Part shown: piece after piece, positions 25,201 to 36,400 of the stretch
Layout of the letters: the number at the start of each line of letters is the position of its first letter
Numbering within the stretch: position 1 is the stretch's first letter
From: Chondrosia reniformis
Lineage: Eukaryota > Porifera > Demospongiae > Chondrillida > Chondrillidae
Reading direction: 5' to 3'
Assembly (NCBI GenBank): GCA_947172415.1
Contig: OX359193.1
Span: 878,501 to 942,500 of the forward strand
DNA length: 64,000 nucleotides
Position numbers and translations under genes: made by a program
The notes under the pieces: generated by a model
What the model saw: only the letters and a program-made list of their open reading frames with translations
Databases searched by the model: none
Told to the model about the DNA's origin: nothing

Positions 25201-26866
25201 TTTTCCTATTGCTGTGGTTGACATCAATATGAAGCTATGGGAACATACAAATAATATACATATAGTGTTTCTGGACTTATGTACTACTTATTAGATGCCT
25301 GCACATACGTACATATGTGCCCTCATGACTATTTCTCTTCTTCTAGCTGACAAACCTAAATCCAAAAAGCCAAATTTACAGTTGAATTTTTCAAGTAAAT
25401 CGGAATCTCTGGTCCATATACCTCTCTCAGCTCTGTCACCTCAAGGGCTGCCCCCATCTTCTCCTGTGTACACGGCCATCATAAGGAACAAGAGCCTGGC
25501 AGATGCACTGCCCCCAAAGGTTCCCAGCCCAGTGCTCTCCACAGCTTCCAGCACATCAAACCATAGTTTTTCAGTACCCTCCCAGGAATACAATAACGGA
25601 AGTGTTGAGGATCATGACAACTACAATTTTCTGTCAACCTTACCTCCAAGTCCGTCTTTATCAGAGGACTTTGATGATGATTTTGATACAAACAAGTGTA
25701 CTGTTATTGTCCCTTCAAGTTCACCAGATTCAGAAGATGATAAAATTGATTGTGCAACAGACTTCACTGAAATCACACCAACTAACAACAAAGCTGAGAA
25801 CGGCCAGGTTGTGATGGAGAAAGTGAACAACAGACCGTCTGTGATGGAGAAAGTGAACAACAGACAGCCTGTGATGGAGAAAGTGAACAACAGACAGTCT
25901 GTGATGGAGAAAGTGAACAACAGACCGTCTGTGATGGAGAAAGTGAACAACAGGCAGTCTGTGATGGAGAAAGTGAACAACAGACCGTCTGTGATGGAGA
26001 AAGTGAACAACAGGCAGTCTGTGATGGAGAAAGTAGACAAAACCTGCCCAAAGGGACAACAAGATGTCATAGCACAAATTAAGTCCAAGTCAGTATCTAC
26101 CTCAAGAGATCCTCCCACCACAGTCCAGCAATCGGAGTCGAGGTCGCCCTCTACAACCTCTTGTGTTATGCAGATGAACCTGCCCCACCCAATCTGTCCA
26201 GCTACCAAGTTGAGTGGAAGTAATGGAAGGAAGGTCATCATAGATAGTACTCGCCTAAACCTTTCGGGAAATAAGAAATGTTCGCTCTGTGGTAGTCCTG
26301 CAATATATCTCTGCTCTGGGTGTCAGAAGGTCTGGTACTGCGATGCCTCTTGTCAGGTAGGTCAGTGTAATGTCATTGTCCTTTTCATTTGGCTCATCCC
26401 ACCCACTCATCTCTATTGTGGAGTGCAATTTGCTGATGAGTGCAACTTAATAAGAACCAGCGTCTACCTGTAACCACTCAAAAGATGGACGAACCAAATC
26501 CAGAGTCACTGATGATGATAATTGAAGCTTTTCAGCTTTAGATCTTAAGTTTCAATATCATTCATTCTAAAGACCTGGAGTTGACTGTTTATAATGTGTC
26601 TGTTTGCTTGAGTAGCTAATAGGAGCAACATATGTAATATGTAGGCTTATGTAGTTCAACCAGCACACAATAATTATATTAATATTAGGATTCCCCCAGT
26701 CTCACCCAGCACCTTGTGGAATGCAGTATTCTATATTGCTAACTATAGTGCTTATTATACGCATGTTTGTATGCAGTATGTATGTCTTCTTTTCTTTTTG
26801 TTACATCATACGTAGCTTAAAGCTTGGCCTGATCATATGAAAAAATGTGATTATTACGAAACTTGA
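19292..26866 (+). CDS. Tudor-PHD-MYND chromatin-reader-like protein (7 coding exons)
   Basis: Exons: 19292-19324, 20052-20244, 22465-22563, 23667-23905, 24500-24563, 25347-26356 and 26816-26866; 562 aa from the first ATG, or 551 aa if translation starts at the ATG at 20052, which immediately follows a splice acceptor. Numbering from that ATG: a Tudor-like domain (about 10-60) with the [14 protein letters not shown] signature resembling Polycomb-like proteins (PHF1/MTF2/PHF19); a complete C4HC3 PHD finger (C75, C78, C92, C95, H100, C103, C121, C124); Ser/Thr/Asn-rich linkers; a basic KPKSKKP stretch; a tandem ten-residue repeat starting [10 protein letters not shown], about eight copies; and a complete C-terminal MYND finger (C510, C513, C521, C524, C530, C534, H542, C546). 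The second PHD and the winged helix of true PCL proteins are absent. Nuclear, histone-reading role is inferred from domains only. I do not recognise a named orthologue. Confidence 0.8.
19862..20032. repeat. Pyrimidine-rich CATCCA-type minisatellite in intron 1 of the Tudor-PHD-MYND gene
   Basis: Repeats of CCATCCACCCTACCATTCAT and CCATCCATTCACCCACCCAT form a unit of about 48-60 bp. It ends just before the acceptor at 20050-20051 and may serve as an extended pyrimidine tract. Confidence 0.85.
20660..20830. repeat. 23-26-bp minisatellite, intron 2 of the Tudor-PHD-MYND gene
   Basis: About seven copies of CCCCCAGTATAGGAGGGTTG followed by GGT; two copies contain an extra TAT. Confidence 0.93.
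21040..21552. repeat. 15-bp pyrimidine minisatellite (TTCACTATTCTCCTCC), intron 2 of the Tudor-PHD-MYND gene
   Basis: More than 30 units of TTCACTATTCTCCTCC with CTT/CTA variants. The unit is about 15 bp, so the plus frame reads [14 protein letters not shown] for 220 codons without a stop. It lies between spliced exons and is not a gene. Confidence 0.95.
21836..22066. mobile_element. Interspersed family-A repeat, full copy (reverse)
   Basis: Reverse-complement copy in intron 2 of the Tudor-PHD-MYND gene, starting AATCTAAGATACCATTTTCC. It is very close to the copies at 4631 and 59094, suggesting recent activity. Confidence 0.8.
23408..23632. repeat. 24-bp minisatellite, intron 3 of the Tudor-PHD-MYND gene
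   Basis: Nine near-perfect copies of CCTATCCTCACTCTCTCTCA with ATTG. Both strands are open ([16 protein letters not shown]). It ends 34 bp upstream of the acceptor at 23666, extending the pyrimidine tract. Confidence 0.95.
25002..25135. mobile_element. Family-C foldback element (Tudor-PHD-MYND intron)
   Basis: Inverted ends ACTTATCTTTGGAATGGTAC and GTACCATCCCAAAGATAG, centre with GACCCCCAGGGTC. In the intron before the large exon. Confidence 0.75.
25811..26040 (+). repeat. 30-bp coding minisatellite in the Tudor-PHD-MYND gene
   Basis: About 7.5 copies of a 30-bp unit encode [20 protein letters not shown] decapeptides. The unit length is a multiple of three, so the frame is kept. Copies alternate between CCG TCT and CAG TCT endings, suggesting two-unit expansion. 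The charged, coil-like peptide lies between the Ser-rich linker and the MYND finger. Confidence 0.95.
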
Positions 26867-27395
26867 GTAAACTGTCATGCAAGAAGTATATACTTTTTTT
26901 TTATTATTTTCAGAATAACATATTGCAATAACATTGCAGTTTGTGTATTATTTATAACATTTTCATGCATCCTGCGCAGTATATGTGTATGCATTGATTA
27001 TTGATTTCAGTGTACCACAATTTTATACATATACAAGTTCATTTTAAATTCTTCATGATAATCACTGTATTTGTAAAGTGTCTGCCAAATAACCCAACGG
27101 GACTGCAAAAACATAACTACAGCAGATCTCCACCATGCAAGTACACCAGGCAGGGCAGTGCAGCTTTTCTTATGACACAAATAGTGGAAGTGTCAAACAG
27201 AGTTGGAAACAGTTTTTGGGGCACAAAGTACTTCTACCTCCTTGTGGTGTGCACTTAGTAAAGTGATTCAAAGCGAAGTAACCACTCAAGAGGAATATAG
27301 CAGAACAATCATTTCTACTTTTTATATTTTTCAAAATTGTCATTTTGTAATTAATTCATCGATATATACTCGCACTACAAAGCAAAGAGAGTCTG
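26867..27395. other. Intergenic region between Tudor-PHD-MYND and TRAPPC11
   Basis: AT-rich. Contains the 3' flank of one gene and the 5' flank of TRAPPC11. The 76-85-codon frames here have no family signal. Confidence 0.45.
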
Positions 27396-27416
27396 ATGTT
27401 AAGCAATCAAAACAAA

Positions 27417-30400
27417 ATGGCTGCCAACTTTAAGTTTCCCGAAGCTATTGCACATACTCCAAGACCCTTTGTTGGTTTGACGGGGCTCGATTCGAAGCAT
27501 AACGCAATCCATAGGACAGTTTGGGATGCCTTTGAAACATCGCGAAAGGAACACAAGAAAAGAATAAATTACAAGGAATTTCCAGGCGACCATATATATC
27601 CAAGACCTGGTCGAGAATTTCCAGTATGTTTGCAAAGTAGAGCGTACGCTATTAAGTTCCCAAGATATAGCATTTTATAGTGAATGTAATATTTCATTTT
27701 TGAGTAATCTTTGTATGCATTTTGAAATGACCTAGGAATCATGTATAATCCATAGACTAAACAAGTACTAGATCACGAATGGGATATATACCCAGGGAAA
27801 TTAATTTAAATAAATATTCATTTAGTATAAAAGCATATTTTCAAAAACAATTTGTCAATATTTATATTGCTGTTTGTTCTACAGAGAATGAACTATGACT
27901 CCTATGTACCTGTGGGAATCTTGAAGAAGAATTGGGTGGAGAAACACACTCAAGAAGTGCCTGCCGTTTTGGTTGTCTTTTATGACTTGGACTGGAATGA
28001 TGCAGACTGGGATGCTAAGAAGCAGGAGCTGGGTTCACGTGTGGAAGTTGTCAAGTGAGTAATGTTGGGTTGCATTAGAAATACCCTCTATCATGTTACT
28101 GAATCTTATAATATGGATACCCTATATCGTGTCACTAAGCCTTTGAAATATTTGATTCAGGTCTGGTCTGCAAGGGAGATTGACCTTTCTGGTGGTTGTA
28201 CTGATACAGTCTAACCCCTACACTCCAGGTAAGTAAACACTTGTGGTTTGCAGTTATACAAATGCAATATGATAAGAACAGATAGTACATATAATTATTT
28301 TGATTTTCACGCTAAACCTTTTCATGTCATTTATAGTTCCAAATGCCAAAGAAATGCATTATGCAAGAGAAAAGGCTTCAGAAGTCAACAAGATTTGTAA
28401 TTTGGTTGAAGGACAACTGTTCCTTCTTCCAATTTCTGGACGTTTTGAAAGCATTATCCGACATGTGACCCAGTAAGTGTATAATAATAATATAGTATAT
28501 ACGTATAGTGATCCAGTAGGTGTATTATATTATAATATATACAGTGACCCAGTAAGTGTATAATATAGTATATGAAGTAATTCAGTAGGTGTATAGTAGT
28601 TTGCAGGGTTTCCTTCAGGGGGGGCAGAGGGGGGCAATCCCCCCCCTTGAAAATGACAAATTATATAGATAATTCCACACTATGTATGTGCCAGAATGAA
28701 CATTGGTGCACTATGCCCCCCTTCTTTTCTATTATCATCATTTTGCCCTCCCTTGCTAAATACTCTGAAAGACACTGGTATCTATTATGTATTATGTATA
28801 CAGTACGTAGGTGTATAATAATATGTATTATGTATGCAGTGATCCAGTAGGTATATAATAATATGTATTATATATACAGTGATCCAGTAGGTATATAATA
28901 ATATGTATTATATATACAGTGATCCAGTAGGTATATAATAATATAGTATAATAAAGCATGTATGTACATGCCACAGTATCTGTATTACATGTAAACACAC
29001 TTCACCTAGAGTGCAGTACGTAAAACACTTTAAGAAGAAGTATAAATTTTCCATTTTGCACTGAAAATACTGTACTAGCTCTACGTATATATGTACAGTA
29101 CGTAGGCTGAATATATAATATGATATAAATTTTATTTGCTGTTTTCTGTGTGTATGTAGGATTGAGGAGCACCTGTTGATCATAACACAGAAGTACTATG
29201 AGATCCACATCAGAAGGATAAAAGGACACGAGGTATATAGTGATTAGTTGGATATCACTGCTTTATCCACATTTAGAAGATGTTGATGTAGTGGAAAGTT
29301 ATATATTTTGGGGTTTTGTACTTCATTAAAATTTCTACTATTTTTTTCTCTTATTTTATTAAAGGCTTAAGGTGATAAAAATATTTGAGCAATAAACTGA
29401 AAGTGTTAAACTGCCTTAGTTTAAGTGGATAGTATATAATTTTGTTCCAAAGCATTATATATTTTACCACAAACATTCCGGCAATATATATTACACTCCT
29501 CAGGAGACATGAGTGGGTGGGGAAAAACCCAGAATTGAATGATGAAGATAGGATATTCAGTTGTGTACCTACACATAATGGTATCACAGTAGATGGATAA
29601 GTACTATGTCGTATGTCCTCCCTGTACAGGATCTGCTGGTCATGCCGAAACACCAGCTACTGATGATACGTTACCATTTCAAAACTGCATTTTTCTGTGA
29701 ACTGAGACAACGTAAAGACGATCCAGCTAAAGCACTCGAGTGAGCTCTACAGTAACTCTTTCTCCTTTTTGAGTAGTGTACTCATCAACTAACTGTATAA
29801 GAGAGTTTATTTAGGAAAAAATTTTTGGGGTGGGCAAACCAGAAATTTTTTCTAATAGGCGTGGTCAGTGGGTGTGGCTAGCCCTCCCCCCTTGTTCTTA
29901 TACCAGTGAAATACTATAATCATGGTTATTCTACACATTTGTTCATGCATTGTGTTTCTGTAGAGACTATAAGAAAGGATACCAGTTAATAGTAGAGAAT
30001 TTTAACTCTCTCCCAGAACATCATTTGGAGCTGAAATTGTTGGCTGGATTTTTTAACTACAAAGTATGCCAATGTGTGCTACAAGTATTTTTTATTACAA
30101 CGTTCTTTGATACCTAAAATGAAGGCCTAGATGATAGGGATTTCTTCCAACTGCACCAAACTTGTTTTTGACATGGTTTATCCTGGGTTAAAGCGTCCAA
30201 ATCCTACAGTCTCTCTATATACTCAAATAGACTAAAAGATGAACCATCTCAAAGACAATAAAGGCTCTTCTAGAACTGAATGAATCTTGTCCTTTAAGTG
30301 GCTAGTTTTCATGTTAAGTGATGATCCCTTGAGCTAAACAAGGTTCATTCAAATTTCTAGAGCCACTTTACCGATGTAATCTGTTCTATGCCCATCAAGC

Positions 30401-33400
30401 TATTTGATATATATCATTCACAATATTTCAATTTATTCACTGTTTCTCTGTTTCTATTAGATCTGTCGCATCCTCTTCAAAACTGGTAAAGTAGGAGACG
30501 CCTACGACCATTTTACCAAACATATGGAGTTCTTTAAGAATGCCTTTAGTCATAAGGCCCTACCTTATGAACATGCTTCATGGATGTCCAAACAGTGAGA
30601 ACCATCTCATGTGCTTCTGTCTACTCTCCCTGATGTCACATCATTGCACATAAGGCTCCCAGGGTCACTGATGAAGGGTGGTATTCCCAGAAACAGCTGT
30701 CTTGCACAGTGGAGCAGAAGAATAAAGAAAAGACTCTTGTATCCTCATCCCAAGCTCTCACTAGGTTTAGTTCCCTATAGGCCTTTTACTGTAGAGTAGA
30801 ATAGATGTAGTATGTAGGAAAACGGTGTTTTAGATTACTCATATCATCACAACTTACCTTAATCTCTACGATTTCCATGTATGGCTTGACGTTGGACATG
30901 GAGGAATTAACTTTTTTTTCATTTCAGGAACAACGGTTTTGCCGATCTGTTTTCAGAAGCTGTCACTGCTGGCTTGAGAGCTCCCTACAGGAACCATCCG
31001 GGACTGTACTACCAGAAAGCTGCATATTATGCAACAGAGAGACAGCGTCTGTGTCATCAGCATTGCTTTGTTAGTACCTCAACACCTCTGTTGCCATAGT
31101 GATCTGTCTTGTATAAATATTTGAGTCTTTTTCTGTTTCCTTGTTCAGAAAGCTGCACAACATTTTCCAAAGCCTTTAAAGGAGCTTCCAGAGACAGACT
31201 ACTACGGAGAGCGTCCTTGGAGAAAAGGATTGACAGGTGAGCCAGACAACCAGCCTTCAGTACGTATGCAGGATATGCAGGATAGATGGGAGGAGTAGAG
31301 CCGCTATGTAGGAATCTCCTAGTAGTCAGCAGTGATACATAACTCTACTGTACGATTTATCAAACTAGTTGGATCATTAGTGTTTAAGCGTTTGTAATTT
31401 TGTAAAATGAGTGCTCCATTAATCAGTAAATCAAAACGTCTTAATCTCTGTTGCTAAGCAAATATATGGAAAGTAACAAGGTTTCCCAGTTTTACGTTCA
31501 CACTATACTCTATGAATAATTTTATACAGATTTGTACTAGTGCATGTACCTACTGAACCCTAGCACTTCAGATAGCACCCAACTAATCTTGTGACAGTCA
31601 TGTGATATCCACAAGTGAACAATCTAGCACACCATTTTTTTCTAAGACTACATCTATTTTATAGTAAAAGGCCTATAGGAAAATATACCCACTGAGAACT
31701 TTGGATGATGATACAAAGTTTTCTCCTCTTCTTCTCCACTGGGCCAGACAGCTGTTTCTGGGAATTCCATCCTTCATCAGTGACCTTGGCAATCTTTGAT
31801 TTCTTCTTCTTGATCTTTTGTGAGTCCTTGGCTCCGATGATTTTCTTTCTTCATCATGTGTTATCTGCAGATGAACAACCTTCTAGTCCAGAGGCTGAAC
31901 TGGAGGATGTAGCATTGATGCAAGCGTATGAGTTTGAAGTGGAGCATATTGTAAGTATACACTCTGTTGGTAATGCACTCCGTTGCTGGGGCAACCAAGC
32001 CAAATTATATTCCACAACCATTGTATAACTATAATAAGAGGCACTTTGGCCTCTTATTATAATTATACAATGCGATATCCCACCGATAACTCAGTAAACG
32101 CCTAAAAGTTTGCCAAAGGGATATAACAGTTATTCACTCAGCCCTACCCAAACCACTTGACTATCTTACGTATGTTCTTAATTCTGCTTACAGTGGCAGA
32201 TTAACCCTCTCCTGAGTGCTGCCATTGAACACTTCAAGAAGTATAGAGCACATAGAATGGTGGTACATTTAAGTGAGTTGCTAGGCAACCATAGAGGTCC
32301 AAAGGTTAGAGTGCAAGGTTATATGACTGGTCCATGTATCCACTGTAGAAGTCAAGATGGCTGAACAGTATTATCATGCCAAGGAATACCACAAATGTCT
32401 TATGTTAGTTTTATAAACACCATTTTGAGAATTACGTAATAACAGACAATATTACATAATTCTCACAAATGTTATCTCTCCTGAAATGCAGTTACTTGCG
32501 AGGAGCAGCTGTAACATACAGACAGGAGTCGTGGTGGCAGATTTTAGCACACGTTCTCCAACTGATGATTCGGTGTGTTACATCTTATTAGTCTTCATAC
32601 AGTTGATATAACTACAGTAGTACTGAAATATAGCTCAATTAACCCAATTAAAAGTATACCTGTACCTACATATATATGAAAAAGGGAGTTAATTGCAATG
32701 AGCCGTGCAAAGGCTAGGATGATAAGCAAAAATATTCACTGGAATATATTATGCCAAACCAGCCAAGTGACCGAAGTCTAATCTTAGCTGGGGGACCGAA
32801 GTCCTATTAAAAAAATATTAATAATAATTGTCCTATAAAAAATACATACGTACATATATATGTACGTATAATACCTGTACCTACACACACATATACGTAT
32901 ATAATATATGTATGCATGTATATGTACCTTTGTATATACGTATGTAGGTGTGCCTATTTGTCTGGTAAAGTAGAAGACTATGTCACAGTTGCCAGTGAAA
33001 TGATTGGAAAATGTATCCAACCAATCGGAACATCTCTATGAAAGACATCCTATATGACCTTTAACCTAGGGTGATCTTGCAATGACCTTTGACCTACGTA
33101 GATGACCTCCTAAGCTATGCTAATCCTGTATGCATGCTGTCTCCACTCTGGACGTACATGCATGGTCAGGTTTGTAATGTTTCCTCAACCGCTTCAAAGG
33201 TATTCCTCTTCATGAAGATGAAAAGACTAGAATTCAAGCCAATCTGATCAAGACCCTGCGAGTATGTTCATGCTACACACTGCTGCTATCTGCATACAGT
33301 GCAGTGTTACCCGTTCCAGAGTACATACCAGAATGTCACATGTTAGTCTAAAATGTGTGTGCAGAATGGTGTACCAGAACAGGAGCCAGGTTGTAACTAC

Positions 33401-36400
33401 GATGCTCTCAAGACGGCAGAAGAATGGTGGTCAGATCTTCAGGAGAGCCAGGAGCAGAGACCATTAACCATTCATGCCTCAGACATAGCTTGTTTTGGTA
33501 CAAACCTCTTGCACGTAGTAATATGCTCTTTCACACACACATCATATTTGTGTTGTTATTTTAGTGGAATTCAAGGCTGGCTTTGTCGTCAATCACATGA
33601 CCAATGGAAGTATCTCAGTGTGTGTCTACCTCAAGTACGTTGTTGCTCTATATTATTTGTATAAACATTGGATTCTTATTAGTAAACACAGGACTCTTAT
33701 TAGTAAGCATGGGACTCTTATTAGTAAGCATGGGACTCTTATTAGGGAACATAGGATTTCGTACTTAGCATGGGGTTCTTATTAGTAAGCATAGGACTCT
33801 TATTAGTGAACATAGGATTTCGTAGTTAGCATGGGACTCTTATTAGTAAGCACATGATTCTTATTAGTAAGCATGAGACTCTTATTAGTGAACATAGGAT
33901 TTCATAGTTAGCATGGGACTCTTATTAGTAAGCACATGATTCTTATTAGTAAGCATGAGACTCTTATTAGTGAACATAGGCTCTTTTTGGTGAGCATGAG
34001 AATAGCTACTGTTTACTTATGTGACTGTAGATCCACTGCTCCCATGGAGATGACTTTCAGCTGTTTAGCGCTCCACTTTAACAACAAGGTATCTTCTGAA
34101 GCACACTCCCTATACTGTATTGCTATATACAGTTCCTATACTACGTATATACGTATACTGTATTGCTATATACAGTTCCAATACTATATAGTACTATATA
34201 TACTTTTGGTTTGCATTTTATACATTTATTGTAAATATGCATGGGCACTCTAATAATGATAATAATAATAATAATATATACTGTGTTCCCATACTATATG
34301 TAATATATTCCTATACTATACTATATACTGCATGTGTGTGTATACAATATTTGTTGTACGTTTAGGAATACAATAAGTTCGCTTGCACTCCTGAAGGAGA
34401 AGCCATTGAACTGATCCCTAATGAAGTGAAACACTTTGAATTCAACTTCCTCCCAATGTCCCAACACACCTGGTCCACCCTAGAAGTACGTTCACCACCA
34501 ATATATTGTTCATGTTGTGTGCATGTACGTATGTTCTTCTGGAATGGTACCCTCTCCACAACCCAACCAGTCACATGTACGTATATCTTAATACTCTTGC
34601 TTCCTCCAGATTGCCCATGTAGACCTCTTCTGTCACAGCGAGGAAGACCATGTCAAGAAATTCTACAGGTGGTCAGTGTTTAGTAGCGTCAGTAGGTCAT
34701 GCTCCTCTCTAGAGAATTATTTGAAGGAGAAGGAAGTTACACTGAAGCCAAAAGTACAGCTTCACCCACAGCCAGCCAAAATGGAGCTCTTCCTTGAACA
34801 CAGTGAAATGGCCTTAAAAGATGAGCTATTTCCAGTCACTATTAAGCTGATCAACCAAGAAGAAGAGAACCCTCTATCTGATTTAGAGGTCATCTTCAGT
34901 TTGGCCGCTACAGATAACCAGAGCTTGTCTTCAACAACAGGTAAACAGGCTGACAGTGTCAGAGTTTCTTTTAGAAAACACCACAAAAGGAGGGGAATAC
35001 AATATTATAGTAAAGGTTTCGGGGAGCAACCCAGTTTAATGTTTGTTAACTATAAATATTTACAATTTGACTTTCTTTATACAGAGGGGGCTAATGCCCC
35101 ACCCCCCCACCCCCTCTTAAAGAAACCCTACAGTTACACTAATTGCCTCCTTAGCAACTATCCAGCAGTTTGGCATACAATTCTGTTGTTAGGCAGTAAT
35201 ATTTCAAATTGCTTAATACAGTATTTTGTGGCACATTTTACAGTATAGATTTCTGTGTATGTGTTTAATGGGAACACCATTTTTTTAATTATTCGTGTGA
35301 TTTTATTTTCTGCAGAATTGTATGAATCTCTCCCAGAAACAGATTCACCTGCTGTGCAGGACAGCCCTTCCCTGAAAATTAAACTGGACTCAATCAAGTC
35401 ACAGCAATCAGTAAGCAAAATCTAGTCATCACTCTCTTTTCTCAACAAGAAAAGAATTATTGTTTCTCTTTTACCCTTCTCCCATATAATGTGTAGTCAA
35501 CGGACTATCTCTTGAGAATCTGCTAAATTACCATAAACAAATTTATTATACTGAAAGTCCTTTGTATACAAAAGTATACAAAACTTTTGCTGGAGCTAGC
35601 AAAGTGCCTGCCCATATGTTCTGAGATAAGCCATATTATAATGAGCTTCCACTATACTGTATATGTACCACATAGACTGGTCTGTAGGAAGTGTAGTTGA
35701 TTCACTGTCTGACTTTCTGGTTATTTGGCTATACATAACTAGTTGTCAGCTCCGTTAGTTTGTTTTGCTTCTACTGTAGGTTGAGAAGAGGATCTTTATC
35801 AGATTTAAAAGTGTATTGGAACGAAAGTTTTTTATTAGAGTAAGACACAACTGATATATACGTATATCTTTGTTACATCACATCGTCTTGTACGTACGTA
35901 GGTGTTGTACAAGATGCAAGCCCCTTCACTTGATGTTCTTCAGACCTGCACCTGTATGAAAGTGAGTTTGTCCAGTACTGTGGTTACCTTTTAAGAGGTA
36001 ATCTCCTGTCTAATGAGGTTTGAGTTTGTTAATTGTCTGTGTATGTGTGATGGATGGAATTGTTGAAGTAATAACAGTGATTGAATTCCTAGTAAAAATT
36101 GTCATAAAACTCAAGTTTACCACTGTGCTATAAGGCCTTTTCGGAGAATACCACTCCTCATCAGTAGCACTGGGTAGCAATTCTTTAGAGTAACCAAGCT
36201 ACCAATTCTTTATCTCTTGACAAAGGATTGGCTGAAACACATTTAAAAACGCCAAACCTAAAACTCAGAAAACTCTATAACCAACATCAATATTATTATG
36301 TAGGCAAAATAGTATGGACAAGGAAATAACTAATAAACTAATAAATAATAATAATAAGGAAATAATGTGTAGTTATTTTCCTTGTTCATACAGTGATTGA

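Noticed and set aside
25621..26241. Minus-strand frames of 89-206 codons opposite the large exon
   Set aside because: Antisense shadows of the 30-bp coding repeat; the plus frame continues into a complete MYND finger.
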